Positions 17,268 through 26,321 of a stretch of 64,000 bases of DNA are shown in pieces. Location: positions 1 to 64,000 of the forward strand of contig JAIKVW010000016.1 of NCBI GenBank assembly GCA_024685315.1. The letters run 5' to 3'. Position 1 is the stretch's first letter. Every line of letters begins with the position of its first letter. A model generated the notes under the pieces. The model saw only the letters and a program-made list of their open reading frames with translations. It was not told the DNA's origin and did no database searches. Both the position numbers and the translations under genes were made by a program. This DNA is from Lachnospiraceae bacterium. Lineage in GTDB: Bacteria; Bacillota; Clostridia; Lachnospirales; Lachnospiraceae.

Positions 17268-18551
17268 ATGGATAATTACAGGATAAATACAAAATGCGTT
17301 CAGGGAGGATACAGGCCGGGAAACGGTGAGCCCCGGGAGATCCCCATAATTCAGTCGACGACCTTCAAATACGATACCAGCGAGGATATGGGCAGGCTCT
17401 TTGACCTGGAGGCCTCAGGGTATTTTTACACCAGGCTTCAGAATCCCACGAACGATTACGTGGCAGCAAAGATCGCGGAGCTTGAAGGCGGGACCGCCGC
17501 GATGCTTACTTCATCAGGCCAGGCGGCCAATTTCTTTGCGATCTTCAATATCTGTGAGGCCGGAAGCCATCTTGTTGCCTCCACATGCATTTACGGCGGC
17601 ACATTTAACCTTATCGCGGTCACCATGGCAAAGATGGGCATAGAGGTGACATTTGTGGATCCGGACGCTTCCGAAGAGGAGCTTGACGCCGCTTTCCGCG
17701 AGAATACAAAAGCAATGTTCGGCGAGACTATTGCCAATCCTTCGCTCGAAGTGCTTGATATAGAGAAGTATGCCAGGGTCGCGTACAGGCACGGTGTCCC
17801 GCTGATAGTTGACAATACCTTCCCGACCCCGGTCAACTGCCGTCCCTTTGAATGGGGAGCAGACATAGTGACTCATTCCACTACCAAGTACATGGACGGG
17901 CACGGCGTGGCTGTTGGCGGCGCGATCGTAGACAGCGGACGTTTCGACTGGATGGCCCACAAGGAAAAATTCCCCGGGCTCTGCTTTCCGGATGAATCCT
18001 ACCACGGGATAGTTTATGCGGAAAAATTCGGAATGGAGGGCGCATTCATAACCAAATGCACTTCCCAGCTCATGCGCGATTTCGGAAGCATTCAGTCGCC
18101 TCAGAACGCGTTTTACCTCAATCTCGGCCTTGAATCGCTCCACGTCAGGATGGAAAGACACGTCCTGAACGGGCAGGCGGCTGCGGAGTTCCTGCAGAGC
18201 AGGCCGGAGGTGGAGTATGTAAGGTATCCGGGCCTGCCGGGGGACAAATACTACGAACTTCAGCAGAAGTACATGCCTAAGGGCGGCTGCGGAGTCGTTT
18301 CATTCTGCCTGAAGGGCGGGAGACCTGCCGCAGAGACATTTATGAAGAACCTTAAGCTTGCTGCGATCGAGACCCATGTGGCCGACGCAAGGACCTGCTG
18401 CCTTAACCCTGCGACTTCCACGCACAGGCAGCTCACAGAGGAACAGCTTGAAGCTGCCGGAATACCTGCCGGGCTTGTAAGGCTTTCCTGCGGACTTGAG
18501 GACAAAGACGACCTGATCGCCGACCTTGAGGGAGCTTTGAACGCCCTGTAA
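17268..18551 (+). CDS. metY: O-acetylhomoserine sulfhydrylase
   Basis: PLP enzyme that makes homocysteine from O-acetylhomoserine and sulfide in methionine synthesis. The 427-residue length and the motifs ESTTFKYDTSEDMGRLFDLE-like opening, YTRLQNPTNDYVAAKIAELE, LTSSGQAANF and HSTTKYMDGHG (the lysine that binds PLP is about residue 206) mark the Cys/Met metabolism group, with the length of the MetY subclass rather than the shorter MetB/MetC. The Shine-Dalgarno is weak. The gene stands alone between the ATPase and comEA, with a hairpin before it. Confidence 0.92.
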   Translation: MDNYRINTKCVQGGYRPGNGEPREIPIIQSTTFKYDTSEDMGRLFDLEASGYFYTRLQNPTNDYVAAKIAELEGGTAAMLTSSGQAANFFAIFNICEAGSHLVASTCIYGGTFNLIAVTMAKMGIEVTFVDPDASEEELDAAFRENTKAMFGETIANPSLEVLDIEKYARVAYRHGVPLIVDNTFPTPVNCRPFEWGADIVTHSTTKYMDGHGVAVGGAIVDSGRFDWMAHKEKFPGLCFPDESYHGIVYAEKFGMEGAFITKCTSQLMRDFGSIQSPQNAFYLNLGLESLHVRMERHVLNGQAAAEFLQSRPEVEYVRYPGLPGDKYYELQQKYMPKGGCGVVSFCLKGGRPAAETFMKNLKLAAIETHVADARTCCLNPATSTHRQLTEEQLEAAGIPAGLVRLSCGLEDKDDLIADLEGALNAL

Positions 18552-18642
18552 ACAATTCATTTCATACTTGTAATTAATTTTAGAGTTTTGTAAAATACAG
18601 GTGTGTGTGCTTTTACTTTTCTCTGCTCCTGAAAGGAGTGGA

Positions 18643-19347
18643 ATGAAGAGTAAAAAACTGGTAAGCGTGCTTCTCGCGGTGCTTTTCCTGCTTGTCTTCG
18701 GGATCATCTTCGGATCAGATAGAGAGCCTGAGGAACAGGAAGCCTGGGAAGGCAGCGCTGCGGAGAGTGTTTCAGAGACAGATCCTGTGACTGAGACTGA
18801 GACCGGGACCGCGGCAGAGACAGATGATCCGTCTGCTCCTGAGTCTGAGACCGAAGAGGAGACGGAAAGGGTCATCTATGTTTATGTCTGCGGGCACGTC
18901 GCAGAGGAAAAGGTAGTCGTGCTTCCTGAAGGCGCGAGAGTCTACGAGGCTGTCGAGAAGGCCGGAGGGTTTTCGGAAGACGCCTACACAAGCGTCCTGA
19001 ATCTTGCCCAGACTCTTAAAGACGGCGACAAGGTCTACGTGCCGGGGGAGGGCGACGAGAAACCCGAAGAGACCGCCGGGATAACATCAGGCGGGATTGA
19101 CGCGGCTTCTGAGACCGCTTCTGCGGGACAGGGATCCGGGGGGACGGAAAACGCCCTTGTAAACATTAACACCGCGTCTAAGGAAGAGCTCATGGCCCTT
19201 CCGGAAATAGGCGAAGTGCGGGCAGAGCGGATAATCGCTTACCGAAAAGAGAACGGAAAGTTCGAGAACATCCAGAGCATAACGAATGTCGAGGGTATCT
19301 CGAACAGTATATTTGAGAAGATAAAAGCTCTTATTTGCGCAGAATGA
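18643..19347 (+). CDS. comEA: ComEA-type competence DNA-binding protein
   Basis: Membrane-anchored DNA receptor for natural transformation. Residues 5-23 form a signal anchor (KLVSVLLAVLFLLVFGIIF). A long acidic Thr/Glu linker follows, then an SLBB domain (RVIYVYVCGHVAEEKVVVLP), a second linker, and a C-terminal helix-hairpin-helix domain (LVNINTASKEELMALPEIGE). The frame is open upstream to a GTG at 18601, but GAAAGGAG is placed for the ATG at 18643. comEC lies further down the same strand, so the uptake channel and receptor are encoded in one region, here separated by a two-component system. Confidence 0.92.
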   Translation: MKSKKLVSVLLAVLFLLVFGIIFGSDREPEEQEAWEGSAAESVSETDPVTETETGTAAETDDPSAPESETEEETERVIYVYVCGHVAEEKVVVLPEGARVYEAVEKAGGFSEDAYTSVLNLAQTLKDGDKVYVPGEGDEKPEETAGITSGGIDAASETASAGQGSGGTENALVNINTASKEELMALPEIGEVRAERIIAYRKENGKFENIQSITNVEGISNSIFEKIKALICAE

Positions 19348-19359
19348 GGGGAGAATTAA

Positions 19360-20052
19360 ATGGCGTACAAGGTACTTGTTGTAGATGACGAGAAGATCAT
19401 TGTAAAAGGCATAAAGTTCAATCTCGAGCAGGAGGGGATGGAAGTCGACACCGCCTATGACGGAAAGCAGGCGGTCGAGTATGCTTTCAGCAGGAATTAT
19501 GACATAATCCTTCTGGACATAATGCTTCCTGAATATGACGGATACCAGGTATGCCAGATGATAAGGGAGCGTTCGGACGTTCCGATAATAATGCTCACTG
19601 CAAAAGGCGACGACATGGATAAGATCATCGGCCTCGAGACCGGAGCCGACGACTATGTGACCAAGCCCTTCAATATCGTTGAGCTTAAAGCCAGGATAAA
19701 GGCCATCATCCGCAGGACACAGAACCGGAGCAAGGCTCAGCCCCAGCAGCAGACCATAACCGCAGGGGACATGACCGTTGAGACCGACAGCAGGAGGGTG
19801 TTCATAAAAGGCGCGGAGGTTAATCTGACGGCCAAGGAATTCGACCTGCTTAAGCTTCTCATCCTTAATCCTAACAAGGTCTACAACAGGAGCGACCTCC
19901 TTAAATTCGTCTGGGGAGCTGATTATCCCGGCGATGAGAGGACGGTGGACGTGCATGTCAGAAGGCTCCGCGAGAAGATCGAGGAGGACCCCAGCAAGCC
20001 TGAATACATTCAGACTAAATGGGGAGTCGGGTACTACTTCCAGGCGGTATAA
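19360..20052 (+). CDS. OmpR/PhoB-family response regulator
   Basis: Receiver domain (acidic pair DD at 9-10, phospho-acceptor Asp 53 in LLDIMLPEYDG, TAKGDD and KPFN with the conserved Lys) plus a C-terminal winged helix (TAKEFDLLKLLILNPNKVYN, RTVDVHVRRLREKIEEDPS). The 230 residues and the sequence resemble the WalR/PhoP type. It is the partner of the histidine kinase encoded 150 bases downstream. ATG 19360 sits behind GAGGGGAG, 12 bases after comEA. Its target genes cannot be read from this window. Confidence 0.93.
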   Translation: MAYKVLVVDDEKIIVKGIKFNLEQEGMEVDTAYDGKQAVEYAFSRNYDIILLDIMLPEYDGYQVCQMIRERSDVPIIMLTAKGDDMDKIIGLETGADDYVTKPFNIVELKARIKAIIRRTQNRSKAQPQQQTITAGDMTVETDSRRVFIKGAEVNLTAKEFDLLKLLILNPNKVYNRSDLLKFVWGADYPGDERTVDVHVRRLREKIEEDPSKPEYIQTKWGVGYYFQAV

Positions 20053-20082
20053 AGCTAAGTTTGATCAAGATCCGCACGATAA

Positions 20083-20116
20083 GGCAGACGGCAGGGACCT
20101 GCCGTCTGCCTTGATT
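20083..20116 (+). terminator. Terminator-like hairpin between response regulator and kinase
   Basis: A 13-bp perfect stem (20083-20095 with 20098-20110) followed by TTGATTATTATT. It could lower kinase expression relative to the regulator. Confidence 0.65.
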
Positions 20117-20202
20117 ATTATTACAGGCAAATATTAAGGCATTGAAAAGGAGGCCCCGGAGGGATTCCGGGGATACAGGATATAAAGAAGTTTTTTCACA
20201 GT

Positions 20203-21624
20203 ATGTACGGGAGGCTCCTCGTAAGCCTGCTTGCCCTTACCGTCATCCCGGTAATAGTCCTGCAGGTCTTCTACTCGAGCTATCTCATAAGCAATATCAG
20301 GAATAACCGTATGCAGCTTGTCCGCGACTACGGAACGCTCCTTATGGAAGACCTGCTAACAAGCGATTACCTCGAGGGGAACACCTCTGAGCTTATAGAT
20401 ACCGAGCTTAGGAACTTTACGGGGCTTTATGACGGGCGTGCGCTCATTATCAATTCGTCTTACCTTGTAAGGTTCGATACCTACGGGATGCTTACCGGGA
20501 AATTTATGGTGACGAAAGCCTCGATACTTGCAATGCAGGGAAGCGAGGAGGATTATTATGATCCGCTGACAGACCAGGCCTCGGTGACCTGCGTTATAAA
20601 GGATGACAATGAAGAGATTAAAGGCTTCATCCTGTTCTTTGTTTCATGCAGCGACCTTACGAATACCTACAGCAGCTTAAGGAACACCACGATAATCGTC
20701 ATTTTCGTATTCGTAGCGATCCTTACGCTCCTCAGCTTCGCGCTCGCGAGGACCTTTACACGGCCTTTCGAGCAGCTGGGCGAATCCATCAACCGCATCT
20801 CAGAGGGTAATTTCGACGAAAATGTCAACCTCTCCGGATTCACAGAGATCGAGACCATATCCGCTGCCTTCAACAAGATGAAGGGGAGCCTTAAGCATCT
20901 CGAGGAGACCAGGCAGGAATTCGTTTCGAACGTGTCCCATGAGCTGAAGACGCCGCTTACCTCGATGAAGGTCCTGGCAGACTCACTGAATACCCAGGAT
21001 AACGTACCGCTGGAGACTTACAAGGACTTCATGCTGGATATCGGGAGCGAGGTAGACCGCGAAAACCGCATTATAAACGACCTTCTTTCGCTGGTCAAGA
21101 TGGACCAGGGAGAGTCCCAGCTTAATATTGCCAACCTTACCGTAAATGAGACTCTTGAAGCGGTATTAAAGCCGCTGCGTCCGATCGCGGCGAGAAAAGG
21201 CGTGGAGCTGCGGTTCGACAATAACAGGATAGTCCTGGCTGATTACGATGAGGTAAAACTTAACATCGCGATCTCCAACCTTGTTGAGAACGCGATAAAG
21301 TATAATATCGCCGGCGGATGGGTTCATCTAAGCCTTGACGCGGACGAGACATATTTCTACATAACCGTAGAGGATTCCGGCATCGGTATCCCCGAGGAAT
21401 ACCAGAGCCGTATCTTTGAGAGGTTCTACAGGGTCGACAAGACCAGGTCGCGCGAGACCGGCGGTACCGGGCTTGGACTTGCGATAACCAAGGAAGTAAT
21501 AGAGCTTCACCACGGGAACATCAAGGTCTCCAGCAGGGAGGACGAAGGCACCGCGTTTGCGGTCAGGATACCTCTTGTGTACAAACCTGAAGAGGAGAAC
21601 CGTTCAGGAGGTGACAGGATATGA
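20203..21624 (+). CDS. Sensor histidine kinase
   Basis: Membrane sensor kinase: TM1 (about 5-28), an extracytoplasmic sensor domain (about 30-160), TM2 (about 163-183), HAMP, a HisKA domain with phospho-acceptor His 246 in NVSHELKTPL, and a HATPase domain (NLVENAIKYN, DSGIGIPEEYQ, GGTGLGLAI). ATG 20203 lacks a good Shine-Dalgarno. The strong AAAAGGAGG at 20145-20152 is spaced for an in-frame ATT at 20164, which would add 13 residues (IPGIQDIKKFFHS), so the true start is uncertain. It is paired with the upstream regulator and followed by a GerMN lipoprotein. Confidence 0.9.
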   Translation: MYGRLLVSLLALTVIPVIVLQVFYSSYLISNIRNNRMQLVRDYGTLLMEDLLTSDYLEGNTSELIDTELRNFTGLYDGRALIINSSYLVRFDTYGMLTGKFMVTKASILAMQGSEEDYYDPLTDQASVTCVIKDDNEEIKGFILFFVSCSDLTNTYSSLRNTTIIVIFVFVAILTLLSFALARTFTRPFEQLGESINRISEGNFDENVNLSGFTEIETISAAFNKMKGSLKHLEETRQEFVSNVSHELKTPLTSMKVLADSLNTQDNVPLETYKDFMLDIGSEVDRENRIINDLLSLVKMDQGESQLNIANLTVNETLEAVLKPLRPIAARKGVELRFDNNRIVLADYDEVKLNIAISNLVENAIKYNIAGGWVHLSLDADETYFYITVEDSGIGIPEEYQSRIFERFYRVDKTRSRETGGTGLGLAITKEVIELHHGNIKVSSREDEGTAFAVRIPLVYKPEEENRSGGDRI

Positions 21625-22586
21625 AGATGATAAAAAAGATCCTGGTCTGCCTGATGGTGATCGCGCTTGTTCTGCCTGTATCAGGCTGCGCGAATATCCG
21701 TTCCATTATCGAAAGGATGCGTTCCAGGGACACGGATGATGATACGGCCAGAGGATACTATATATATTACATCGATGAGTCCATGACGCATCTGGTCCCT
21801 ACAGCTTACCAGTTCACGGCCACCAGCGAGGAAGGGATACTTGCTGAATGCATAGAAGTGCTTCAGACCCAGCCTGAGAAGCAGAGCCTGACAGCGCCCC
21901 TTACCTCGGAGCTCGGACTTAAGAACTATGAGTACGACACGGAGTCCAAGATACTCTCGATGTATTTTGACTCAAATTACAACTCATTTGATCCCGGACA
22001 GGAGATCCTTGTGAGGGCTGCCATTGTAAAGACCACGACCCAGTTCAAGGGCATCATTGATTATGTCAGGTTCGAGATCGACGGCAGCTGGCTCATGGAC
22101 AGCGACGGCAGCATAATGCTTATGAAGAGCTCTGACTTTGTTGAATCCGTCAGGAACGATGAAGGAGAGCTGCTTACTGCCAATATAACTTTGTATTATG
22201 CTTCTCCGACCGGGCAGGGTCTCAAGGCGCTGAGGATCAAACAGAAGTACAATCCTTCAAGCGCGCTTGAAAACGTGGTGCTGGATGCGCTGATAAGGGG
22301 ACCGGTCATAGAAGAGTACAGGGCGGTCCTTTCGAAGAATACCCAGATAAGGGAGCTTGAGACCGTGGACGGCGTCTGCTCGATCGACTTCAACAAGGCC
22401 TTCCTCGAAAGCGTCAACGGCCAGGATATAATTCTAAACGTATACAGCGTAGTTAATTCGCTGACCTCGCTGCCGGACATCGATTACGTAAGGATAACCG
22501 TCAACGGGGAAGAACTTGAAGATCTGGAGGACGGGACCAGGCTTTCGGGGAATCTTGAGTTTAATGCAGGACTTGTTGGAAAATAG
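21621..22586 (+). CDS. GerMN-domain lipoprotein
   Basis: A secreted lipoprotein of 321 residues. The signal peptide ends in the lipobox LPVSGC with the lipidated Cys at 23. Two GerMN-like repeats follow (about 65-180 and 190-315), recognisable by the ENVVLDALIRGP and VDGVCSIDFNKAFLE blocks. The ATG overlaps the kinase stop by 4 bases, so the two are translationally coupled. The kinase-GerMN lipoprotein pair recalls the MtrB-LpqB pair of Actinobacteria, where the lipoprotein modulates the kinase. That role is inferred here, not shown. Confidence 0.85.
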   Translation: MKMIKKILVCLMVIALVLPVSGCANIRSIIERMRSRDTDDDTARGYYIYYIDESMTHLVPTAYQFTATSEEGILAECIEVLQTQPEKQSLTAPLTSELGLKNYEYDTESKILSMYFDSNYNSFDPGQEILVRAAIVKTTTQFKGIIDYVRFEIDGSWLMDSDGSIMLMKSSDFVESVRNDEGELLTANITLYYASPTGQGLKALRIKQKYNPSSALENVVLDALIRGPVIEEYRAVLSKNTQIRELETVDGVCSIDFNKAFLESVNGQDIILNVYSVVNSLTSLPDIDYVRITVNGEELEDLEDGTRLSGNLEFNAGLVGK

Positions 22587-22598
22587 GAGGTACTGAAA

Positions 22599-23801
22599 TT
22601 GAAGGCATTTACGTACTATTCACCCACTGAAATTGTATTTGGAAAAGGAACCGAGGGAAAGGCCGGAGAGCTTGTAAAAAAGTACGGCGGCAAAAGGGTG
22701 CTGCTTATCTACGGCGGCAATTCCGCAGTGAAAAGCGGGCTTAAGGACAGGGTAGAGAAAAGCCTTACAGATGCAGGGCTTGCAGTGCATTCGGAGGGCG
22801 GAGTAATCGCTAATCCGCTGCTTTCGAGGGCAGAAGAGATCCTCGCAGCGGGACGCAGTTTTGAAGCTGATTTCGTGCTGCCTGTAGGAGGCGGCAGTGT
22901 TATTGATACCGCAAAGAGCGTAGCGCTCGCGATGGCCGATCCCGAGGCTAAGATATGGGATTACTGGGAGAAGAAAAGAGACATGACGGCCTGCCTTCCT
23001 CTTGGCTGCGTTCTTACCATATCCGCGGCCGGGAGCGAGACCAGCAACAGCATGGTCCTCACAGATGACCTAAAGGTTCCTCCCACAAAGAGAGCGATCA
23101 ATAATGACGTATTAAGGTGCAAATTCGCGATCATGGACCCTGACCTCACCATGACGCTTCCTAAATACCAGATCGGCGCAGGTACGGCAGACATATTTAT
23201 GCACACGGCAGAGAGATACTTTACAAAGATCCTCGGGAACCACATGACCGACGAGATCGCTGAAGGACTCTTCAGGAACATCATTAAATACGGCCCCATC
23301 GGCGTGGAAGATCCGCAGGATTATGAGGCAATGAGCGAGATAATGTGGACCGGAAGCGTTTCCCATATCGGGCTTACAGGCCTTGGCGCAAAGGGTGATA
23401 CTCCCCGCGACGGCGACTGGTCCTGCCACCAGCTCGGAATGGCATTATCCGCGCTCTATAATTCTACCCACGGAGCAACTCTTTCTGCAGTCTGGGCTTC
23501 ATGGGCAAGGTATGTGAGGGAGACCAATATCGCAAGGTTTGGTCAGTTCGCAAGGAACGTGTTCGGGATCACTGAGCCGGACGATATGAAAGCTTCGGAG
23601 CTCGCGATCTGGAAGGTAAATGAATTCTTTACTTCCCTTGGAATGCCTGTAAGCATTACAGAGCTGCTCGGAAGAAGGCCGGACGATGATGAGCTTGTAA
23701 AGCTCACGGTCGAGTGCACTTACGACTGCACCAGAACTATAGGGACTTTCCAGGTCCTCGGGTATGACGACATCCTCGAGATCTACAGGAACGCAAGGTA
23801 A
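22599..23801 (+). CDS. Iron-containing alcohol dehydrogenase, BDH/YqhD type
   Basis: NAD(P)H-dependent alcohol dehydrogenase of the Fe-ADH family, 400 residues. The Rossmann-like half has VLPVGGGSVIDTAKSVALAM. The metal-binding half has GTADIFMHTAERYFT, HQLGMALSALYNSTHGATLS. The opening FTYYSPTEIVFGKGTEGKAG is typical of the butanol dehydrogenase/YqhD subgroup, so reduction of short aldehydes in fermentation is likely. The start is TTG at 22599 behind TAGGAGG. It sits between unrelated genes, and its place in the run is probably historical. Confidence 0.92.
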   Translation: MKAFTYYSPTEIVFGKGTEGKAGELVKKYGGKRVLLIYGGNSAVKSGLKDRVEKSLTDAGLAVHSEGGVIANPLLSRAEEILAAGRSFEADFVLPVGGGSVIDTAKSVALAMADPEAKIWDYWEKKRDMTACLPLGCVLTISAAGSETSNSMVLTDDLKVPPTKRAINNDVLRCKFAIMDPDLTMTLPKYQIGAGTADIFMHTAERYFTKILGNHMTDEIAEGLFRNIIKYGPIGVEDPQDYEAMSEIMWTGSVSHIGLTGLGAKGDTPRDGDWSCHQLGMALSALYNSTHGATLSAVWASWARYVRETNIARFGQFARNVFGITEPDDMKASELAIWKVNEFFTSLGMPVSITELLGRRPDDDELVKLTVECTYDCTRTIGTFQVLGYDDILEIYRNAR

Positions 23802-23821
23802 CAGTTACATAATCTGCTTAT

Positions 23822-26272
23822 ATGAAAAGACCATTGGTTTGGGCCGGATCCGCATATATCGCGGGAATGGCCCTGGGAGCGGCCGGCTTAGGAATACTGC
23901 CGGTGCTTATAGCTGCAGCCGCAGCTGTTATAATTACCAGAAAGACAGGCGGGAACCTCGTACAGAGGCTCCTGCCTGTCTTTTTATTGTCGGGTTTTGC
24001 CGTTTTCTGCCGGGCGGAGAAAGAGGCCTGTAAGACGGACATTCTTTTTGAAAATACTAATAAGGTCAGCATCGCATTTGAGGGAAAGATAACCGATATT
24101 TCCGAAAAGGAGAATTCATGCGCGGTGACTGTATCATGCACTGTTTTTGTTCCTGAAGACGATCCGAATCAGATCCGCGGCACTGTGGTCCTGATCTGGT
24201 ATGCGGGAAAAGAGGAGGCAAAATGGTTCAGTGTAGAGGATAAGGTATCAGGGGAGGGTACGGCCTCTCCATTCGAGGAGGCTTCCAATCCCGGGCAGTT
24301 TGATGCCGCCTCATATTACAGGGCGGCGGGTATTGACTGCAGGCTTACTCCATCATACAAAAGGATAGAGCATCTTCCGGGGAATTTTAGAAGGCTCCTA
24401 TGGTCTTTAAGAAATAAATGCAGGTCGGTCTTTTCTGCGATCATGGATCCCGAAGAGGCTGCGATACTTAATGCGATGCTTCTTGGAGACAAAAGCATGG
24501 TCTCGGAGGAGACCATTGAGCTCTACCGCAAGATGTCGGTGATACATATCCTGACGGTTTCAGGTCTGCACGTTTCGCTGATAGGAAGGTCGCTGTACCG
24601 CATCCTGCGTAAAGCCGGGATCCCGCTTGCGGCAGCTTCTTTCATTTCATCATTTGCGGTGCTGAGCTACGCCGCACTGACCGGAGGAGGTGCTTCCGCA
24701 AAGCGTGCAGCGATCATGTTCCTGATAAATATGGGCGCGGAATATTTTGGCAGGACTTACGACATGCTAAGCGCGGTCTTTCTGGCAGCAGGGCTGCAGC
24801 TGACCGCGGACCCTTTGTTAATAACCCAGTCGGGAATGCAGTTTTCATATACTGCTGTGACAGCGCTCGTGATCCTTTCTCCGGCATTAAAGGATTGCCT
24901 TCCCCGGTATTTCAGGGAAGATCCCGGTGGAGGAAGACTTAAATACAAAAAGCGTCATATTAAAGCTAAAGGAGTAGGGCTTAAGTACTTCTTTACGGAA
25001 GGAGAGGGTCATGCGGCTGTGATCAGGGCAGCGGGTTCATTCGTGAGCTGCCTCTCGGTCATCGCAGGAACCCTGCCGCTTGCCGCATATTATTACGGAG
25101 AGATCCCCATAACAGGGCTGTTCGTAAACCTTCTCGTGATCCCCGTAGCAGGGCTTATTATTCCAGCAGGACTGGTGACTGCGCTGCTCGGGATGGTATC
25201 TGTCTCCGCCGCGGTTTTTACCGGAGGAGGAGTGCATGTACTGATCTTTTTAAATAACCTTGTGTGCAGCGCGGCTGGGAAAATCCCCGGGAGTACTATA
25301 CTGACCGGGAGCGCTCCTTTCTGGGTGCTGATGATCTATATCTTTGGAATAGTTCTTTTTTATGTTTTCTGGAGGAAGGGGAAGGCCAGGCCGCTGTTTT
25401 TGGTGATCTGCCTGATAATAATGATCCCATTCAGAAGGCTCACCAGCTTTTCGGCCTTCATAGATGTGGGGCAGGGCGACTGCGCTTTCATAAGGACGGA
25501 TAGCGGTGAGACTTTCCTGATAGACGGCGGAAGTTCTGACGTATCGCAGGTCGGAGAGTACAGGATAGAGCCTTTCCTTAGATATTACGGTGAGGACGGC
25601 TGCGACTGGGCACTGGTCTCGCATGGGGATGAAGACCACATTTCCGGGATAAGGGAGCTCCTTGAAGACGGTTTTATAAGGAACCTGGTGCTGACTAAGG
25701 CTTCTTCCGGGAATGAAAAGTGCGCGGAACTCGCGGAGCTGGCATTACAGGCGGGAACGAAGGTGTGGTATATTTCCACGGGGGATTCGTACAGCTCCGG
25801 GAAATGGTCTATTACCTGCCTTTATCCCGAAGAGTCGCTACCCTCTGATACTGAGGGCAACGATACCTCGATGGTGCTCTCGGTGTCCTGCCCCGGAGCC
25901 GGATTCCTGTTTACCGGAGATATCACAGAGAATGCCGAGCACCTCATCGCAGAGCAGTACGGGATGCGCCATGATACGGGGGAGAGGATCTATGTGCTTA
26001 AATGTCCCCACCACGGCTCAAAGTATTCTAGTTCGGAAGTTTTCCTTGAAACTGTGCATCCGGACCTCACCGTGATTTCCTGCAGCAAATATAACAACTA
26101 CGGACATCCGTCTCCGGAAGCAGTCTCGAGGATCGCTTCGTCTGGGAGCAGCATGCTTTTCACCATGGATGACGGGGCTGTAACTGTCGGTATTTCAGGG
26201 AAAGTGCGGACCTATAAAGGTCATTACGGTTCCAATATAGGACGGTTTGTGTTAAACTTGTTGTGCAGATGA
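23822..26272 (+). CDS. comEC: ComEC/Rec2 DNA-uptake channel protein
   Basis: Polytopic membrane protein that passes transforming ssDNA into the cytoplasm. The 816 residues keep all three parts: an N-terminal membrane and OB-like region (1-190), the Competence domain (about 210-520; ILTVSGLHVSLIGRSLYRIL, AALTGGGASAKRAAIMF) and a C-terminal metallo-beta-lactamase domain (FIDVGQGDCAFIRT, LVSHGDEDHISGI, CPHHGSKYSSSE). All metal ligands look present. The ATG at 23822 has only a weak Shine-Dalgarno, 20 bases after the dehydrogenase. With comEA it suggests intact uptake machinery. Confidence 0.94.
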   Translation: MKRPLVWAGSAYIAGMALGAAGLGILPVLIAAAAAVIITRKTGGNLVQRLLPVFLLSGFAVFCRAEKEACKTDILFENTNKVSIAFEGKITDISEKENSCAVTVSCTVFVPEDDPNQIRGTVVLIWYAGKEEAKWFSVEDKVSGEGTASPFEEASNPGQFDAASYYRAAGIDCRLTPSYKRIEHLPGNFRRLLWSLRNKCRSVFSAIMDPEEAAILNAMLLGDKSMVSEETIELYRKMSVIHILTVSGLHVSLIGRSLYRILRKAGIPLAAASFISSFAVLSYAALTGGGASAKRAAIMFLINMGAEYFGRTYDMLSAVFLAAGLQLTADPLLITQSGMQFSYTAVTALVILSPALKDCLPRYFREDPGGGRLKYKKRHIKAKGVGLKYFFTEGEGHAAVIRAAGSFVSCLSVIAGTLPLAAYYYGEIPITGLFVNLLVIPVAGLIIPAGLVTALLGMVSVSAAVFTGGGVHVLIFLNNLVCSAAGKIPGSTILTGSAPFWVLMIYIFGIVLFYVFWRKGKARPLFLVICLIIMIPFRRLTSFSAFIDVGQGDCAFIRTDSGETFLIDGGSSDVSQVGEYRIEPFLRYYGEDGCDWALVSHGDEDHISGIRELLEDGFIRNLVLTKASSGNEKCAELAELALQAGTKVWYISTGDSYSSGKWSITCLYPEESLPSDTEGNDTSMVLSVSCPGAGFLFTGDITENAEHLIAEQYGMRHDTGERIYVLKCPHHGSKYSSSEVFLETVHPDLTVISCSKYNNYGHPSPEAVSRIASSGSSMLFTMDDGAVTVGISGKVRTYKGHYGSNIGRFVLNLLCR

Positions 26273-26321
26273 ATGCGGATGCCCGGGCACATGATCTGCC
26301 CGGGAAATTGCGGAGGTTTTT

